DNA of 64,000 bases from Bradyrhizobium sp. LTSP885 (GTDB lineage: Bacteria > Pseudomonadota > Alphaproteobacteria > Rhizobiales > Xanthobacteraceae), in contig NZ_JYMT01000004.1 of assembly GCF_000938305.1 (NCBI RefSeq), positions 62,001 through 126,000 of the forward strand, written 5' to 3'. This document shows, one piece after another, positions 8,927-17,734 of the stretch. The first letter of the stretch is position 1. The number at the start of each line of letters is the position of its first letter. The position numbers were made by a program, and so were the translations under genes. Below the pieces are notes generated by a model that made no database searches, had not been told where the DNA came from, and saw nothing but the letters and a program-made list of their open reading frames with translations.

Positions 8927-9898
8927 ATGTCGGACGACGAAATGAAAACACTCCGTGTCACCACCGAAGCCTTCCAGGGAGCCGACGGCATCGACGCCTT
9001 TCGCGAGATCTTCGGCCGCGAGATTCTCGGTATCGAAATCGATCCGCTCGACGGCCATCCGCTCGACATCAATCTGACGCTGCGATCGCTGCCGGGCGTG
9101 GCGATGGCGGCGGGCACGCTGTCGCCGATGCGCAACCGGCACACTTCGGCGCTGCTCGACAATGATGACGTCGTGCTCGTGGTGATGCAAAACGGCGTCG
9201 GCGAAGTGAGCCAGTACGGCCGGGTTGCGACGGTCAACGAGGGCGAAGCTGTCCTCACCGCCAACGGCGCCGAAGCCACCTTCATTGGCCGGACCGCGAC
9301 GCGCGTCATCAATCTGCGTCTGAGCCGGAGCCTGCTGTCGTCCCACGTCGCCGAGATCGACGATCTGGTGGCGCGGCCGATCCCCCGCGACAATCGCGTG
9401 CTGCAGTTTCTGGCGGGCTACGCGACCATGCTCAACGATCAGGCGGCGCTGGCGACGCCTGATCTCCGCAACATGGTCGCATCGCACCTGCATGATATGG
9501 CGGCACTGCTGCTTGGCGGCAGTGGCGGCCGCGGCGCACACGAACAGGGGCTGCGGGCGGTGCGGCTGCGGGCGATCAAGGAACATATTCGCGCGCGGAT
9601 CGGCCACCATGACCTCACGCTTGCCAATGTCGCGCGAAGCCAGCAGATCTCGGAGAGCTATCTCCGTCAGCTGCTTGCAGACGGCGGCACGACCTTCACC
9701 GATTTCGTGCTGGCCGGACGATTGGCCCGCGCCCACCGCATGCTGATCGATCCCGGTCATGCGGACCGCAGCATCAGCGCCGTGGCCTTCGAGGCGGGGT
9801 TCGGCGATCTCTCCTATTTCAACCGCACCTTCCGCCGCCGCTACGGCGCCACCCCGACCGACGTTCGGATGGGCGCGCCGCGCGCCGACGGCGAATAG
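8927..9898 (+). CDS. AraC family transcriptional regulator
   Basis: About 323 residues. The C-terminal 100 residues hold two helix-turn-helix motifs (LTLANVARSQQISESYLRQL and the RSISAVAFEAGFGDLSYFNRTFRRRYG signature), and the N-terminal part resembles the AraC-binding-like cupin domain of the type-2 class. The start is uncertain: a GTG at 8909 and ATGs at 8927 and 8942 are all possible, none with an ideal ribosome site. The next gene downstream, an orphan Liv-type binding protein 141 bp away, is a plausible target, but no operator was recognised. Confidence 0.85.
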   Translation: MSDDEMKTLRVTTEAFQGADGIDAFREIFGREILGIEIDPLDGHPLDINLTLRSLPGVAMAAGTLSPMRNRHTSALLDNDDVVLVVMQNGVGEVSQYGRVATVNEGEAVLTANGAEATFIGRTATRVINLRLSRSLLSSHVAEIDDLVARPIPRDNRVLQFLAGYATMLNDQAALATPDLRNMVASHLHDMAALLLGGSGGRGAHEQGLRAVRLRAIKEHIRARIGHHDLTLANVARSQQISESYLRQLLADGGTTFTDFVLAGRLARAHRMLIDPGHADRSISAVAFEAGFGDLSYFNRTFRRRYGATPTDVRMGAPRADGE

Positions 9899-10039
9899 GC
9901 CTCGGCTCCGGGCCGCCGGTGCGGCTTTTGGCGGATTGCCGCTGGATCAAAGACAGGGTAAGCGGGAACCCGATCGACCGGTACCAAGGCTTCATCCCAA
10001 GAGAGCCGTCCGGACCTTTGACAGTGGAGGGAATTTCCC

Positions 10040-11275
10040 ATGACGACGACGCTCGCGCGGCGCTACGCCGTGCTTCTCGCTTGCGCTGGCCTTAGCCTTG
10101 CAACCCCTGCGTTTGCCCAAGACAAGCAGGACAAGAACGTCAAGATCGGTGTGCTGAACGACATGTCGGGCCTCTATGCCGACATCGGCGGCCCGAACTC
10201 GGTGGCCGCAGCCAACATGGCGGTGGAGGACTCCGGCCTGCTCGCCAAGGGCTGGAAGATCGAGGTGGTGAGCGGCGATCACCAGAACAAGCCCGACGTC
10301 GGCGTCAACATCGCCCGCCAGTGGATCGACAATGAGAAGGTCGACCTGATCACCGATACGCCGAACTCCGGCGTTGCCCTGGCGGTGAGCAACCTCGCCA
10401 AGGAGAAGAATTCGATCGTGCTCAACTCGGGCGCCGCGACCGCCGACCTCACCGGCAAGGCCTGCAACGCCAACACGATCTCCTACACTTTCGACACCTA
10501 CATGCTCGCCAACGGCACCGGCAAAGCGCTGACCAAGGCCGGCGGCGACAGCTGGTTCTTCCTCACCGCCGACTACGCCTTCGGCCATGCGCTGGAGCGC
10601 GACACCTCGGCGGTCGTCACCGCAAATGGCGGCAAGGTGCTCGGCGGCGTCAAGCATCCGCTCAACACCGCGGACTTCTCCTCATTCCTGCTGCAGGCGC
10701 AGGCCTCGAAGGCCAAGATCATCGGCCTTGCCAATGCCGGCGGCGACACCACCAACTCGATCAAGCAGGCCTCCGAATTCGGCGTCACCGCGGGCGGCCA
10801 GAAGCTCGCCGCGCTCCTGCTGTTCATCAACGACGTGCATGCGCTCGGTCTGAAGATCGCGCAGGGCCTCACCTTCACGGAATCGTTCTACTGGGACATG
10901 AACGACCAGACCCGCGCCTGGTCCAAGCGATTCCAGAAAGTCTCGCCGAAGGGCAGCATGCCCTCGATGACGGTCGCCGGCGTCTATGCCGGCGTCCTGC
11001 ATTATCTGAAGGCGCTGGAGGCGATGGGCGGCAATCCGCACGACGGCGCCAAGGTCGTCGTCAAGATGAAGGAGATTCCGACCGACGATCCCTTGTTCGG
11101 CAAGGGACCGTTGCGGATCGACGGCCGCCGCATCATTCCGGCCTATCTGTTCGAGGTGAAGAAGCCGGAAGAGTCCAAATATCCCTGGGACTACTACAAG
11201 CTGATTGCCACGATCGCGCCGGACGATGCAGCCAAGCCGCTGGAAGCCAGCGAATGCCCGCTGGTGAAGAAGTGA
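10040..11275 (+). CDS. ABC transporter substrate-binding protein, Liv type (orphan)
   Basis: 411 residues with a signal peptide ending at ATPAFA-QD and a periplasmic binding fold of the branched-chain amino acid/amide type (KIGVLNDMSGLYADIGGPNS, SGDHQNKPDVG, NSGVALAVSN, WFFLTADYAFG). It is a close paralog of the binding protein at 26998-28218, sharing long blocks such as GGDTTNSIKQA. No permease or ATPase lies beside it, so it must use a transporter encoded elsewhere, possibly the liv operon in this window. A strong GGAGGG ribosome site precedes the ATG. The ligand is unknown. Confidence 0.92.
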   Translation: MTTTLARRYAVLLACAGLSLATPAFAQDKQDKNVKIGVLNDMSGLYADIGGPNSVAAANMAVEDSGLLAKGWKIEVVSGDHQNKPDVGVNIARQWIDNEKVDLITDTPNSGVALAVSNLAKEKNSIVLNSGAATADLTGKACNANTISYTFDTYMLANGTGKALTKAGGDSWFFLTADYAFGHALERDTSAVVTANGGKVLGGVKHPLNTADFSSFLLQAQASKAKIIGLANAGGDTTNSIKQASEFGVTAGGQKLAALLLFINDVHALGLKIAQGLTFTESFYWDMNDQTRAWSKRFQKVSPKGSMPSMTVAGVYAGVLHYLKALEAMGGNPHDGAKVVVKMKEIPTDDPLFGKGPLRIDGRRIIPAYLFEVKKPEESKYPWDYYKLIATIAPDDAAKPLEASECPLVKK

Positions 11276-11285
11276 CCGCGTAGCA

Positions 11286-11386
11286 GTCATTCCGGGGCGC
11301 GCGAAGCGCGAACCCGGAATCTCGAGATTCCCCGATGCGCAATTGCGCATCTGAGGTCTGGTGCTGCGCACCATCCTGGAATGACG
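11286..11386. repeat. Palindromic intergenic repeat, family A (copy 2)
   Basis: Shares GGGGCGCGCGAAGCGCGAAC, ATCTCGAGATTCC, GATGCGCAATTGCGCAT and the closing GGAATGACG with the copy at 4098-4230, in a different module order. It lies between the convergent binding-protein gene and the tetR gene and may serve as a bidirectional terminator. Confidence 0.8.
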
Positions 11387-11438
11387 CTTCAAAAGACGCG
11401 ATGCCGGTGGGCAAAGGCGCGCTTGCGCTTTGCCCACC

Positions 11439-12032
11439 CTACGAAACCATGCCGCCGACCTTGTCGCCCTGCCCGATCGCCGTCCACTGGCTGTCGTCGA
11501 ACAAGCGTTCGAACAGACGATCGCGCTCTGCATCCTCCAGCGGAGACAGGCCGAACATCGAGCTCAGCAACAGTCCCCTCGCCGCCGCCCAGCGCAACAG
11601 CGCAAGTTCGGGATCGCAGGCTTCGGCCTTGATGGCCGCAATCTTTTCGGCATCGGCTTCGCGCGGCAACGCCATCAATTCGGGATTCTCGTTCATCGCC
11701 GCGAGCAGGGCGAACGCCCCCGTCCGCGGCGTTTTGATCGCCTCCTGCATGGTGACGAGCTGCGCCGCGAGTTCGGGTTGCGCCGTGCGATCGCGCGCCT
11801 TCGCGTGAGCCCGGATCGAGAACGCCTCGAAATAGGCCATCTGCTGCTCAAGCAGCGCCTTCAGCACCGCTTCCTTGGTCCGGAATTGATGCATGAGACC
11901 GCCCTTGCTGAGGCCGCATTCGCGCGCGATCGCGTCCAGCGTCAGGCGGCCCGGACCATCGCGCGACACGATGGTGATTGCAGCCTCGAGCGCGGCATTG
12001 CGGGATCGTTCCGAGCGAGAAGGATTGTCCAT
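11439..12032 (-). CDS. TetR family transcriptional regulator
   Basis: 197 residues. The N-terminal helix-turn-helix is clear (ALEAAITIVSRDGPGRLTLDAIARECGLSKGGLMHQF, residues about 13-50), followed by a helical ligand-binding domain. The ATG at 12032 (MDNPSRSERSRN) is chosen because it gives the usual short lead to helix 1; the longer open frame would run into the porin gene. It lies 74 bp downstream of the porin gene on the same strand, so the two may be co-transcribed from the operator-bearing promoter near 12840-12861. Confidence 0.88.
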   Translation of the reverse strand: MDNPSRSERSRNAALEAAITIVSRDGPGRLTLDAIARECGLSKGGLMHQFRTKEAVLKALLEQQMAYFEAFSIRAHAKARDRTAQPELAAQLVTMQEAIKTPRTGAFALLAAMNENPELMALPREADAEKIAAIKAEACDPELALLRWAAARGLLLSSMFGLSPLEDAERDRLFERLFDDSQWTAIGQGDKVGGMVS

Positions 12033-12106
12033 GGGGTACTCAACGCGGACGCCACCGGGGCGATGAAGAACCGGAGCGGCGCCCCGGTCCTTCATCAGCC
12101 CAAAGA

Positions 12107-12820
12107 TCAACGAAACAGATCGAAATGGTAGTTCACGCCGACGCGGACGGTGTGGAATTTGGCTGCGTTCCAGTCCGGCAGATTGTCGTGCTTCAGATCG
12201 ACATAGAGATATTCGAGCTTGGCCGACCATTGCGGCGAAAAGGCCCACTCGGCACCGCTGCCCGCGGTCCAGCCCATCTTCATCTTGTTGATCGGCCCAT
12301 CCTTCAATTCGCCGGACGCCAGGCCCGCGGTTCCGTACAGCAACAGGCGCGAGTCCAGCAGTGCTACGCCCGCGCGGGCCCGGCCGGTCATCAACCAGGG
12401 CACGCTCACGGCGGCGCTGTTGACCGCGTCGTGGTTTGAGAGACCGGTGCCGACCAGATCATTTTCGATGCCGACCACGAACATCGGCGAGACCTGGTAA
12501 TTGTAGCCAACCTGCAGACCTCCCAGCGCGCCGCGAACCTTGCCGGCATCCACGCCCAGGACATTGCTGAAAGCGCCGTCGCCGCTGGAGCCTGCGCCGA
12601 CATTGAATCCGCCATAGAGGCCGGTCCAGGAAAACACCGGCTGCGCCGAGGTATAGGACGGCGCCGCGTAACGCGGCGAAAGATCCGCGGCGGGCGCTCT
12701 GCCGGAAGCCAAAATCGCCGCCAGGGCGGCTGCGTAGATCGTGGTGTTCGTCGCGGCTTTGCTTATCGTGGTCCCTACCCTCGTGCGGCGGCTTGGGTGA
12801 GCCACACCTCTCCAGCCCAT
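12107..12820 (-). CDS. Outer-membrane beta-barrel porin, Omp25/31-like
   Basis: About 237 residues: a hydrophobic export signal ending near ASGRAPAADLSPRY, then FSWTGLYGGFNVGAGSSG, barrel strands and the C-terminal VRVGVNYHFDLFR. Lys-Met-rich turns aside, it is the same family as the protein at 7863-8687 but clearly diverged. The start is uncertain: the ATG at 12820 gives a long n-region with no good ribosome site. It is divergent from the SnoaL-like gene and its promoter region carries a TetR-type palindrome. Confidence 0.82.
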   Translation of the reverse strand: MGWRGVAHPSRRTRVGTTISKAATNTTIYAAALAAILASGRAPAADLSPRYAAPSYTSAQPVFSWTGLYGGFNVGAGSSGDGAFSNVLGVDAGKVRGALGGLQVGYNYQVSPMFVVGIENDLVGTGLSNHDAVNSAAVSVPWLMTGRARAGVALLDSRLLLYGTAGLASGELKDGPINKMKMGWTAGSGAEWAFSPQWSAKLEYLYVDLKHDNLPDWNAAKFHTVRVGVNYHFDLFR

Positions 12821-12839
12821 ATCGGCTGCTTCAACCTAT

Positions 12840-12861
12840 ACAAACCAACCAGATGGTTTGT
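12840..12861. promoter_or_regulatory. Operator palindrome, probably for the adjacent TetR protein
   Basis: ACAAACCA-N6-TGGTTTGT is a perfect 8-bp inverted repeat with a 6-bp spacer, 22 bp in all. The size and A/C-T/G pattern are typical of TetR-family operators. It sits in the divergent region between the porin-tetR pair and the SnoaL-like gene, 20 bp upstream of the porin start. Confidence 0.7.
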
Positions 12862-13031
12862 AAATAGGAAAGTTGAATGGCCGCAAGCTGCACAGGGACG
12901 CGCGGTCCCGGCTCCTCAAGGGACCGACGCCGCCACCTGCCCCGCAGAATAAATCTGCGTCGCGTGTCGGATCGACGCCATCGCGCGCGTCCTCGGAGCA
13001 GACATCAGCCAACACCAGAGCGAGACCCACG

Positions 13032-13421
13032 ATGCAGCAGGACCTTGCGGCCGAGAGTCAGATCAGAACGCTGATCGAGGCATGGGCGGATGCCGTTCGG
13101 CGCCAGGATCTCTCCGCCATCCTCGCCCACCACGACCCTGATATTGTGATGTTCGACGTTCCGCCGCCGTTCCAGTCACGCGGGCTGGATGAGTACAAGG
13201 CGACGTGGGATCTGTATTTCGGATGTAATAAACCTTCGGACGCCTTCGATATCGACGACATCGCGATCACGGCCGGCAATGACGTCGCCTTCGCTGTCGC
13301 GGTGTTGCGCTGTGGCCCTCCAGACAGCGAGTTCCAGTTCAGGCTGACCATCGGATTGCGCAAGATCGACGGCGACTGGCGCATCACGCACGAGCACCAT
13401 TCGGTGCCGGCGACGGAATAG
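13032..13421 (+). CDS. SnoaL-like / ketosteroid-isomerase fold protein
   Basis: 129 residues with the cystatin-like pattern: an N-terminal helix (ESQIRTLIEAWADAVRRQDLSAILAHHDPDIVMFDVPPP), then strands ending in GDWRITHEHHSVPA. Proteins of this fold act as isomerases, small hydrolases or ligand binders; the role here is not known. The frame is open from 12873, but the upstream stretch is Arg/Pro/Ser-rich and unlike protein, and the ATG at 13032 has a nearby GAGCGAG. It is divergent from the porin-tetR pair and may share the operator at 12840-12861. Confidence 0.78.
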   Translation: MQQDLAAESQIRTLIEAWADAVRRQDLSAILAHHDPDIVMFDVPPPFQSRGLDEYKATWDLYFGCNKPSDAFDIDDIAITAGNDVAFAVAVLRCGPPDSEFQFRLTIGLRKIDGDWRITHEHHSVPATE

Positions 13422-13450
13422 GCAGATTACGCTGCCCTACGCGTCGAGGC

Positions 13451-13537
13451 CGTCATTGCGAGCGAAGCGAAGCAATCCATAGAACCACAAACGTGGCGCC
13501 ATGGATTGCTTCGTCGCTAGCGCTCCTCGCAATGACG
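13451..13537. repeat. Palindromic intergenic repeat, family C
   Basis: Begins CGTCATTGCGAGCGAAGCG and ends CGCTCCTCGCAATGACG, with an inner inverted pair GAAGCAATCCAT / ATGGATTGCTTC. This element is familiar from many Bradyrhizobium intergenic regions. It lies between convergent genes and could end transcription from both sides. Confidence 0.8.
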
Positions 13538-13538
13538 A

Positions 13539-14783
13539 TCACGTCTTCTGTGACGTCGCGCGCCACGCGATCGCCAGCGCGAGCAGCAGCAACGCCCCCG
13601 CCAGATAGAACGGCGCGCCGGGCAACCTCACGGGTGCGCTGTCGCCGATGAACCAGGCGAAGGTCAGCGTGAACAGGAACGGGCCGATCAGCTCCGAGAC
13701 GCTTTGCACGCTGGCGGTGGCGCCCTGCAGCTGGCCCTGCTGATCCGCTGCCACGAGCTGCGTTGTCAGCGCCTGGGTCGCCGCGCCCGAGAGGCCCCAC
13801 AGCGCCATCACGGGAATGCCGATCCAGAACAGATGGCCTGATGGCGCCGCGCCGAAGATCAGGAAGCCGGCCGCGCCGCAGACCAGGCCGAGGAACAGCG
13901 CCTTGCGCTCGCCGAAGCGCTTGACGATCGGGCCGATCGCCACGCCCTGCACGATCATCGCGCAAAGGCCGACCAGCGCCAACGTCCCGCCGACCGCGGC
14001 GGTGGTCCAGCCATAGCGGTAGGTGGCATAGAGCACGAAGACCGAGGGCAGCACGACATGGGCGAGCTGGGCGAAGAAAGTCGCCAGCGAGAGGCCGGCG
14101 AGCGTCCGGTTCGAGCGCAACAGATGCAGCGCGCCGATCGGATTGGCGCTCTTCCACTTGAACGGCGAGCGGCGCTCCCGCGGCAGTGATTCCGGCAGGA
14201 TCAACAGGCCATAGAGACCGTTGGCGAAGCTCAGGCCACCGGCGACCCAGAACGGCAACCGGGGATCGATCTCGCCGAGCAGCCCGCCGAGCGCCGGTCC
14301 GAGGATGAAGCCCGCGCCGAAGGCGACGCCGACCTTGCCGAACATCGCGGCGCGCTGCTCCGGCGCGGTGACGTCGGCGACATAGGCGAACGCGGTCGAG
14401 ATGCTCGCCGAGGTGATGCCCGAGATCATCCGCCCGATGAACAGCCAGCCCAGCGTCGGCGCCAATGCCATCACGACATAGTCGGCGGCGAGGCCGAAAT
14501 TCGACAGCAGCACAACAGGCCGGCGGCCGAAGCGGTCCGACAGCGCGCCCAGGACCGGCGAGAAGACGAACTGCATCAGCGCCCAGATCGTGCCGAACAG
14601 GCCGAAGACGCGCGCCGCATTGGCGGTGTCGTTGTCGACGAAACCCTCGATCAGTTTCGGTAGGATCGGGATGATGATGCCGAGCGCCAGCATATCGAGC
14701 AGCAGCGTGACGAAGATGAAAATCACGGCGCCGCCGCGCGCCTGCGGCACGGCCGCGGCGTCGACTTCCGCCTCTCCGCTCAT
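13539..14783 (-). CDS. MFS transporter, TetA-like (TCR/Tet family)
   Basis: 414 residues with 12 hydrophobic segments and the MFS motif A between helices 2 and 3 ([20 protein letters not shown]). The first helix [18 protein letters not shown] is the hallmark of the tetracycline-efflux subfamily. The substrate is not predictable. The start codon overlaps the stop of der by four bases (14780-14783), so the two are translationally coupled. Confidence 0.88.
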   Translation of the reverse strand: MSGEAEVDAAAVPQARGGAVIFIFVTLLLDMLALGIIIPILPKLIEGFVDNDTANAARVFGLFGTIWALMQFVFSPVLGALSDRFGRRPVVLLSNFGLAADYVVMALAPTLGWLFIGRMISGITSASISTAFAYVADVTAPEQRAAMFGKVGVAFGAGFILGPALGGLLGEIDPRLPFWVAGGLSFANGLYGLLILPESLPRERRSPFKWKSANPIGALHLLRSNRTLAGLSLATFFAQLAHVVLPSVFVLYATYRYGWTTAAVGGTLALVGLCAMIVQGVAIGPIVKRFGERKALFLGLVCGAAGFLIFGAAPSGHLFWIGIPVMALWGLSGAATQALTTQLVAADQQGQLQGATASVQSVSELIGPFLFTLTFAWFIGDSAPVRLPGAPFYLAGALLLLALAIAWRATSQKT

Positions 14784-16168
14784 GACGGCCGTTTGCGCTT
14801 GTGGGCGAACGGATTGGCCTTCTCACGCAGCGTGATCCTGATCGGCGTGCCCGGCAGATCGAAGGCCTCGCGCATCGAATTGGTGAGATAGCGCAGATAG
14901 GATTGCGGGACGGCGTCGGCGCGCGAGCAGAACAGCACAAAGCTCGGCGGCCTCGCCTTGTTCTGGGTGATGTAGTTCAGCTTCAGCCGGCGGCCCGAAA
15001 CCGCGGGCGGCGGACTGGCCTGGACCGCCTCCTCGAACCAGCGATTGAGCGCCGCGGTCGGCACGCGCTTGTTCCAGACCGCGTAAGCCTCCTGGATCGC
15101 CGTCATCAGCCGGTCGATGCCCTCGCCCATCAGGCCGGACACCGCGACGACAGGCGCGCCCTTGACCTGCGGCAGCCAGTGGTCGACGTCGGTGCGCAGC
15201 GCGGAAACCAGACTGCCCTTGCGCTCCATCAAATCCCATTTATTGGCCGCGAGGACGATCGCGCGGCCCTCGCGCTCGATCAGATCGGCGATGCGCAGAT
15301 CCTGCTCCTCGAACTTGTTCTGCGAGTCCATCATCATCACGACCACCTCGGCGAACCGCACCGCGCGCAGCGCGTCGGCGACCGAGAGCTTTTCCAGCTT
15401 CTCCTCGATGCGCGACCGGCGGCGCAGGCCGGCGGTATCGAACACGCGGAACTGGCGGCCCTTCCAGACGATCTCGACCGCGATGGAATCGCGCGTGGTA
15501 CCGGCCTCGGGGCTGGTCAGCAGCCGTTCCTCGCCGAGCAGATGGTTGATCAGCGTCGACTTGCCGGCATTGGGCCGCCCGACGATGGCGACACGGATCG
15601 GGCGCTGCGCGATCTCCTCGTCCGTCCAATCCTCGACGCCCTCGATCTCCTCTTCCTCGTCCTCCTCGACCGGCTCCGGCATCAACGCAGCGAGCGCATC
15701 GCGGAGATCGACTAGGCCCTCGCCATGTTCGGCGGAGATCTGGACGGGATCGCCAAGACCCAGTGCGTAAGACTCCATGGCGCCGATCTCGCCATGTCTG
15801 CCTTCGGCCTTGTTGGCGACCAGCACCACCGGCTTGTTGGCGCGGCGGGCGAAGTCGGCAAAGGTGCGGTCGTTCGGTGTCAGGCCTTGGCGGGCGTCGA
15901 TCACGAACATCAGCGCGTCGGCGAGTTCGATCGCGATCTCGGTCTGCTCCTGCATCCGCGCCGTCAGCGAGCCCTTGGCGCCCTCGTCGAGGCCGGCGGT
16001 ATCGATGATGGTGAATTCGAGATCATAGAGCTGCGCCTGGCCCTCGCGGCGGTCGCGGGTCACGCCGGGCTCGTCATCGACCAGCGCGAGCTTCTGCCCG
16101 ACCAGCCGGTTGAACAGCGTCGATTTGCCGACATTGGGCCGGCCGATAATGGCAATGGTGAAAGACAT
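14780..16168 (-). CDS. der: Ribosome biogenesis GTPase Der (EngA)
   Basis: Essential double-GTPase needed for 50S subunit maturation. 462 residues with two G domains: GRPNVGKST at 8-16 with DDEPGVTRD, and GRPNAGKST near 199 with NKWD later, separated by an acidic linker ([14 protein letters not shown]), then the C-terminal KH-like domain ending in a basic tail. It lies downstream of a YfgM-like gene, as in many proteobacteria, though not directly next to it. Confidence 0.97.
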   Translation of the reverse strand: MSFTIAIIGRPNVGKSTLFNRLVGQKLALVDDEPGVTRDRREGQAQLYDLEFTIIDTAGLDEGAKGSLTARMQEQTEIAIELADALMFVIDARQGLTPNDRTFADFARRANKPVVLVANKAEGRHGEIGAMESYALGLGDPVQISAEHGEGLVDLRDALAALMPEPVEEDEEEEIEGVEDWTDEEIAQRPIRVAIVGRPNAGKSTLINHLLGEERLLTSPEAGTTRDSIAVEIVWKGRQFRVFDTAGLRRRSRIEEKLEKLSVADALRAVRFAEVVVMMMDSQNKFEEQDLRIADLIEREGRAIVLAANKWDLMERKGSLVSALRTDVDHWLPQVKGAPVVAVSGLMGEGIDRLMTAIQEAYAVWNKRVPTAALNRWFEEAVQASPPPAVSGRRLKLNYITQNKARPPSFVLFCSRADAVPQSYLRYLTNSMREAFDLPGTPIRITLREKANPFAHKRKRPS

Positions 16169-16225
16169 GGATCATCCAGGCGCTGCGTCGGCAGCGCGCG
16201 TCAAACGAATTGAAACAGAATCCTA

Positions 16226-16274
16226 GAGCATGATCCGGAAAAGTGTGAAGCGGTTTTCCGAAAAGATCATGCTC
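16226..16274. repeat. Palindromic repeat, family D (copy 1)
   Basis: GAGCATGAT ... ATCATGCTC inverted termini with an inner GGAAAA / TTTTCC pair and the AAGTGTGAAGCGG core. A related, longer copy in opposite orientation is at 24227-24302. Confidence 0.8.
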
Positions 16275-16283
16275 AAACAAGGA

Positions 16284-16328
16284 GCTAAAGCGCGAAGACG
16301 ATTCAACCTGATATCATCGCGCTTTAGC
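16284..16328. terminator. Twelve-bp inverted repeat, possible terminator or repeat
   Basis: GCTAAAGCGCGA (16284-16295) pairs perfectly with TCGCGCTTTAGC (16317-16328) and overlaps the stop codon of the lipoprotein gene on the minus strand. A strong stem at a gene end suggests transcription termination, but similar elements are dispersed in these genomes. Confidence 0.5.
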
Positions 16329-16893
16329 GGTTAAACGTACCGCTCGGCACTGGCGCAGGAAACGCCGCGCCGGATTGTTGCGTGGTCTGTGCTGGTGCGG
16401 CGGGCTGCTGCGCCTGGTCGTCGGCGGGCGGAGCGGTGGTGCGGCGGCGCACGATCTTTTTCTTCTGCTTCGGCTCCGGCGGCAGGGCAGCGGGAGCGCC
16501 CTCCTCGGATGGCGCCGCATCGGGAGCGGCGGCCTGATCCGCGGCCGGTGCGGTGGCCGCAGTCGCCGGGGCCGGCTTGCCCTTGCCGCGCTTCTTGGCC
16601 GATTGCGGCGGCTCGGGCGGCGGCGTTGCCGGAGCTGCTGCCGCGGCGTTCTGCCGGTCGAGCTGCTCCTGCTGCGAGCCCTTGTACAGATCCTTCGGTA
16701 CGCCCTGCTCGAGGCCCGGCACGCCGTCGGGGAACACCGGCTTGCGGTCGCCGGCCAGCTTCTTCTTGGTGTCGAGGAAGTCGAGCAGATCGGAGGGATC
16801 GAAATTGGCCATGCCGCCACCACCACAGCCCGCCAGCGCGCTGCAAAGCGAGACGAGGATAGCGGCTGCGATCAGGCGTTGCGAGCGGCGCAT
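16324..16893 (-). CDS. Proline/alanine-rich lipoprotein of unknown function
   Basis: 189 residues. A lipobox LAG-C gives lipidation at C23, followed by a conserved-looking stretch (FDPSDLLDFLDTKKKLAGDRKPVFPDGVPGLEQGVPKDLY, about 32-72) and then a low-complexity Ala/Pro/Lys-rich tail with two basic patches. The ATG at 16893 has a GAGAG site upstream and is preferred to a TTG at 16911. It sits between the YfgM-like gene and der, where gammaproteobacteria carry bamB. I do not recognise a defined family. Confidence 0.75.
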   Translation of the reverse strand: MRRSQRLIAAAILVSLCSALAGCGGGGMANFDPSDLLDFLDTKKKLAGDRKPVFPDGVPGLEQGVPKDLYKGSQQEQLDRQNAAAAAPATPPPEPPQSAKKRGKGKPAPATAATAPAADQAAAPDAAPSEEGAPAALPPEPKQKKKIVRRRTTAPPADDQAQQPAAPAQTTQQSGAAFPAPVPSGTFNR

Positions 16894-16926
16894 GGTCGAT
16901 CTCTCACTCAACTCGGGTTTCGCCGA

Positions 16927-17580
16927 CTAGCTCTTGGCGACCGGCGGCAACAAGGCCTGCAGCGCCTCGGCGCGCGAGCGCAGGCTCGGCGGCGTGTCGC
17001 CGTCATTGGCAATCTGGTCGAGCCACTGCCGCGTGGCAGTGGCATCGTTGGCGTGCCAGGCCGACAGCGCCAGCATTTCACGCGCGGTGTGGCGGAAGGT
17101 CGAGCCCTGCGCAGTGGCCGGCTCGAGCCGCTGCAGCATGTTCGGATAGGTCGTGGTATCGATCACGAGCTGGGCTGCGCGGATCCGCGCCAGATCCTGC
17201 TCGGCGACACCGACGCTGCGGTCGGCTGCGATGTCGTCATATGCCTTCGCCGCGGCCTGCGGGTCGCGCGTTGCGATCTCGGCGGCCGCACGCAGCCGGG
17301 CCAGAATGCGATAGCCGGATGGCGCCTTGGCGGCGAGATCGGCAAAGGCGGCCTCAGCCTCGGCATGCTTGTTCTGTTCGGACAATTCGGACGCGCGGTC
17401 GAACGCCGCACCGGCCTCGGCGGCCTTCTTGCCCTCGACATACTGGTAGCCGCGCCAGCCACCGACGCCCGCGACGACCAGGATCGCCAGGGCGATGATC
17501 AAAAGCGAGTATTTGTCCCACAGCTTCTTGAGCTGATCGCGACGGACATCCTCGTCGACTTCATCAAATAATTCAGACAC
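16927..17580 (-). CDS. YfgM-like tetratricopeptide membrane protein
   Basis: 217 residues: a cytoplasmic N-terminus (MSELFDEVDEDVRRDQLKKLWDKY), one membrane anchor (LLIIALAILVVAGVGGW, about 26-42), then a periplasmic helical-repeat region with TPR-like Ala-rich helices. This is the YfgM/TPR_21 architecture, thought to help periplasmic chaperone traffic at the SecYEG translocon. The downstream lipoprotein and der follow in the same direction, making a short operon-like run. Confidence 0.85.
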   Translation of the reverse strand: MSELFDEVDEDVRRDQLKKLWDKYSLLIIALAILVVAGVGGWRGYQYVEGKKAAEAGAAFDRASELSEQNKHAEAEAAFADLAAKAPSGYRILARLRAAAEIATRDPQAAAKAYDDIAADRSVGVAEQDLARIRAAQLVIDTTTYPNMLQRLEPATAQGSTFRHTAREMLALSAWHANDATATRQWLDQIANDGDTPPSLRSRAEALQALLPPVAKS

Positions 17581-17734
17581 TTAAGGCTATCCCATCCCCA
17601 CAGGGCCGACGCTATCGGCCGGGCCCGGCACGCACCCGATCCCCACATCGCGGCGGCGTTACCCTAACGATATGGCGGTGGCAAGGCAAAGCGAGGCGGA
17701 TCAAAGCGTTAACGGGGAGAACCTGCCGCCGCGC

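Noticed and set aside
9949..9966. TTGC...TCAA resembling a FixK2 box upstream of the orphan binding protein
   Set aside because: The spacing is 7 rather than 6 bases, so it does not fit the 14-bp FixK2 consensus.
13453..14940. A 495-codon minus-strand frame over the MFS gene and the end of der
   Set aside because: Composition is Arg/Ala/Pro-rich with no domain; it is the high-GC shadow of the MFS and der frames.
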